The notes under the pieces are model-generated. The model worked only from the letters and a program-made list of their open reading frames with translations, made no database searches and was not told where the DNA came from. The translations under genes and the position numbers were made by a program. Positions 6,353 through 8,446 of a stretch of 8,446 nucleotides of DNA are shown here, in pieces. The stretch's first letter is position 1. Each line of letters starts with the position of its first letter. This DNA is from Flavobacteriales bacterium (GTDB lineage Bacteria > Bacteroidota > Bacteroidia > Flavobacteriales > Flavobacteriaceae), in the NCBI GenBank assembly GCA_002747735.1, contig PDQE01000009.1, positions 1 to 8,446 of the forward strand, read 5' to 3'.

Positions 6353-8161
6353 ATGGATTCAAAAACAAAAAACAAAGAACTGCTTAGAGGTGGCCAATTT
6401 TTGGTTAAAGAAACCCCTTGTGAAGATATATTCATCCTTGAAGACATCAATGAAGAACAAAAAATGATGCGAGATTCGGTAATTGAGTTTAATGATAGAG
6501 AAATTATCCCCAACCGTAAACGGTTTGAAAATAAAGATTATGCCTTTACGGAACAATGTATGAAAAAAGCCGGAGAAATGGGTTTTTTAAGTGTTGCCGT
6601 ACCGGAAGAATATGAAGGTCTGGGTATGGATTTTGTGTCCACGGTGTTGGTTTGTGACTATATTTCCAGTGGCACTGGTTCCTTTAGCACAGCTTACGGA
6701 GCCCATTCCGGTATAGGAACCATGCCCATTGTGCTATACGGCAATGAGGAGCAAAAGAAAAAATACGTGCCAAAACTCGCTTCGGGAGAATGGTTTGGAG
6801 CTTATTGCCTTACCGAACCCGATGCCGGATCGGATGCCAATTCCGGTAAAACTACGGCTACCCTTTCCAAAGACGGAAAAAGTTATAAAATAAACGGCCA
6901 AAAAATGTGGATTTCCAATGCCGGATTCTGTAACCTTTTTATTGTTTTTGCCCGAATTGAAGACGACAAATACATCACAGGTTTTATCGTAGAAAATGAT
7001 CCAAAAAACGGAATTACTCTTGGAGAAGAAGAAAAGAAATTAGGCATACATGCCTCTTCTACCAGACAAGTATTTTTTAACAACACCGTTGTACCGGTTA
7101 AAAATATGCTGTCTGAACGTGGCAATGGATTTAAAATAGCCATGAATGCTTTAAACATTGGGCGGATAAAATTAGCCGCAGCTTGTTTAGATTCGCAACG
7201 TAGAATTATTACCAAAGCAGTGCAATATGCCAAAGAACGCAAACAGTTTAAAACATCTATTATTAATTTTGGAGCCATAAAAGCGAAAGTTGCCGAGATG
7301 GCTACCAATGCCTATGTTGGAGAGGCTGCGGTTTACCGGGCTTCCAAAAACATTTCCGATAGAATAGCCATAAGAAAAGAACAAGGCAATTCGCATCAAG
7401 AAGCTGAACTAAAAAGCGTAGAGGAATACGCCATAGAATGTTCTATTTTAAAAGTAGCTGTTTCTGAAGATGCCCAAAACTGTGCCGATGAGGGTATTCA
7501 AATTTACGGTGGCATGGGTTTTTCCAAGGACACCTATATGGAAGCCGCTTGGCGTGATGCCCGGATAACTCGCATCTACGAAGGCACTAATGAAATAAAT
7601 CGTATGCACGCCGTAGGTATGTTGATAAAAAAAGCAATGAAAGGCCATGTAGATTTATTAGGCCCGGCTACTAAAGTTGGAGAAGAACTTATGAGTGTAC
7701 CGTCATTTGACATTCCAGACTATAGCCGGTTATTTACCGAAGAAAAAGAAATGGTTACCAAACTGAAAAAAGTCTTTTTGATGGTAGCCGGAAAAGCCGT
7801 ACAGACATTTGGCACAGAATTGGAGAAACACCAACAACTCCTTATGGCTGCCGCTGATATTTTAATAGAAATATATATGGCGGAATCTGCTATTTTAAGA
7901 ACCGAAAAATTGGCTAAAGCCAAAGGAGAAGACAAGATAAAAACACAGATTGCCATGGCCAGGCTATATTTGTATCATGCCGTAGAGCTCATTAACCAAA
8001 AGGGCAAAGAAGGCATTATTTCCTTTGCCGAAGGCGATGAACAACGGATTATGCTTATGGGGCTAAAACGATTTACTAAATATGCCAATATGCCTAATGT
8101 AGCCAAATTACGCATTCAGATTGCGAACAAAGTAGCTGAAGAAAACGGATATTGTTTTTAA
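6353..8161 (+). CDS. fadE: Long acyl-CoA dehydrogenase (FadE/YusJ type, with C-terminal extension)
   Basis: A 602-residue FAD-dependent acyl-CoA dehydrogenase that introduces the trans-2 double bond into acyl-CoA, the first step of beta-oxidation. The N-terminal helical domain (about 30-145) leads into family signature 1, YCLTEPDAGSDA at 151-162, and the FAD-contacting KMWISNAG at 184-191. The C-terminal helical domain holds QFK at 298-300, signature 2 QIYGGMGF at 383-390, and IYEGTNEI with catalytic Glu410. Residues beyond about 430 form an extra helical region. This makes the protein much longer than the roughly 380-residue short- and medium-chain enzymes and resembles the VLCAD/ACAD9-like architecture and B. 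subtilis FadE (about 590 residues), so long-chain substrates are likely. The start ATG at 6353 gives a hydrophilic lead-in (MDSKTKNKELLRGGQFLVKE) that I recall as common in this subfamily. Electrons would pass to electron-transfer flavoprotein, not encoded here. It is the last gene of the cluster inside the window. Confidence 0.95.
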   Translation: MDSKTKNKELLRGGQFLVKETPCEDIFILEDINEEQKMMRDSVIEFNDREIIPNRKRFENKDYAFTEQCMKKAGEMGFLSVAVPEEYEGLGMDFVSTVLVCDYISSGTGSFSTAYGAHSGIGTMPIVLYGNEEQKKKYVPKLASGEWFGAYCLTEPDAGSDANSGKTTATLSKDGKSYKINGQKMWISNAGFCNLFIVFARIEDDKYITGFIVENDPKNGITLGEEEKKLGIHASSTRQVFFNNTVVPVKNMLSERGNGFKIAMNALNIGRIKLAAACLDSQRRIITKAVQYAKERKQFKTSIINFGAIKAKVAEMATNAYVGEAAVYRASKNISDRIAIRKEQGNSHQEAELKSVEEYAIECSILKVAVSEDAQNCADEGIQIYGGMGFSKDTYMEAAWRDARITRIYEGTNEINRMHAVGMLIKKAMKGHVDLLGPATKVGEELMSVPSFDIPDYSRLFTEEKEMVTKLKKVFLMVAGKAVQTFGTELEKHQQLLMAAADILIEIYMAESAILRTEKLAKAKGEDKIKTQIAMARLYLYHAVELINQKGKEGIISFAEGDEQRIMLMGLKRFTKYANMPNVAKLRIQIANKVAEENGYCF

Positions 8162-8446
8162 CATATTCTGGAAAATATTAGTAATTAATATTATGACCAC
8201 AGCTTTCTTTATTTTTGATTAGAAATTTTATGAAATTTTCGAGTGATATCGAGATATTACGAGGAGATTTCGGGAAATTTATGGCAAAAAGAAGAAAGTC
8301 TTAACAAGATTAACCGAACTCAGGTTAGTATATATTGTTTTCATCAGTATTTTCTCGTGTAACGCACTTTATCACTAATCTTTCATTGATGAAAAATGTT
8401 TAAACATATCTATGTACATTTTTTTCCAACGCCGCCATCTACCAAT
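8162..8446. other. Gene-free end region with several short inverted repeats
   Basis: No convincing gene in these 285 bases. The longest ATG-started frame I noticed is 24 codons (8230-8304, MKFSSDIEILRGDFGKFMAK at its start), of no known family. Inverted repeats present: AATATTA/TAATATT (8174-8192), ATTTC-GG-GAAAT in the stretch around 8267-8278, TTTCAT-TG-ATGAAA (8381-8394), and the 12-bp palindrome ATGTTTAAACAT (8396-8407). The last two lie close together near the window end and could belong to the control region of a gene beyond it. Confidence 0.4.
8174..8192 (+). terminator. Weak AT-only hairpin after fadE
   Basis: AATATTA-GTAAT-TAATATT forms a perfect 7-bp stem with a 5-base loop, starting 13 bases after the fadE stop. 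The stem has no G-C pairs and no T-run follows directly (a T-rich stretch comes about 12 bases later), so it is a poor intrinsic terminator and may have no role. Confidence 0.2.

Noticed and set aside
8230..8304. 24-codon ORF after fadE
   Set aside because: Too short, no family resemblance, and no supporting context; mentioned only within the end-region entry.
1..8446. CRISPR arrays, tRNA or rRNA genes, IS elements
   Set aside because: No regularly spaced direct repeats, tRNA-like cloverleaf, rRNA segment or transposase was seen on either strand by eye.

Overview
The window looks like chromosomal DNA from a low-GC member of the Bacteroidota, most likely class Flavobacteriia. The signs are AT-rich spacers, starts without clear Shine-Dalgarno sequences, an RHS remnant carrying the flavobacterial-type 'ENNYYPFGLK' motif, and a MarR regulator beside a three-gene fatty-acid beta-oxidation set. 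The assignment rests on family resemblance; no search could be run.

Left part (about 1-1556, minus strand): the decayed 3' end of an RHS/YD-repeat polymorphic toxin locus. Reading in the transcribed direction, two short RHS core fragments lie in different frames (1556 to about 1370, then 1374 to 1222). They are followed by an open C-terminal toxin module (1247-648) with a JAB/JAMM metalloprotease-type motif (HTHP...PSGDD). Overlapping it by 13 bases is a small lipoprotein gene (660-109), the likely immunity protein. The start of another possible gene (38 to 1) runs off the edge. The RHS delivery scaffold is broken and its terminal DPxGR-type segment is missing, so this is probably an orphan toxin-immunity tip.

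Middle and right (1557-8161, plus strand): a spacer with a 15-bp inverted repeat, a MarR-family regulator (1768-2214), then fadN-fadA-fadE: a fused 3-hydroxyacyl-CoA dehydrogenase/enoyl-CoA hydratase (2360-4765), a thiolase (4973-6157) and a long acyl-CoA dehydrogenase (6353-8161). Together these cover the complete beta-oxidation spiral: acyl-CoA dehydrogenation, hydration, second oxidation and thiolytic cleavage. The domain order of the fused protein (dehydrogenase first, hydratase last) and the gene order match the Bacillus subtilis fadNAE operon, not E. coli fadBA. The MarR protein is the obvious candidate regulator. The genes are separated by spacers of about 145-207 bp.

The last 285 bases (8162-8446) contain no convincing gene, only several short inverted repeats. 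I did not find a clearly new system. The most unusual item is the orphan JAB-type RHS toxin tip with an overlapping lipoprotein partner.
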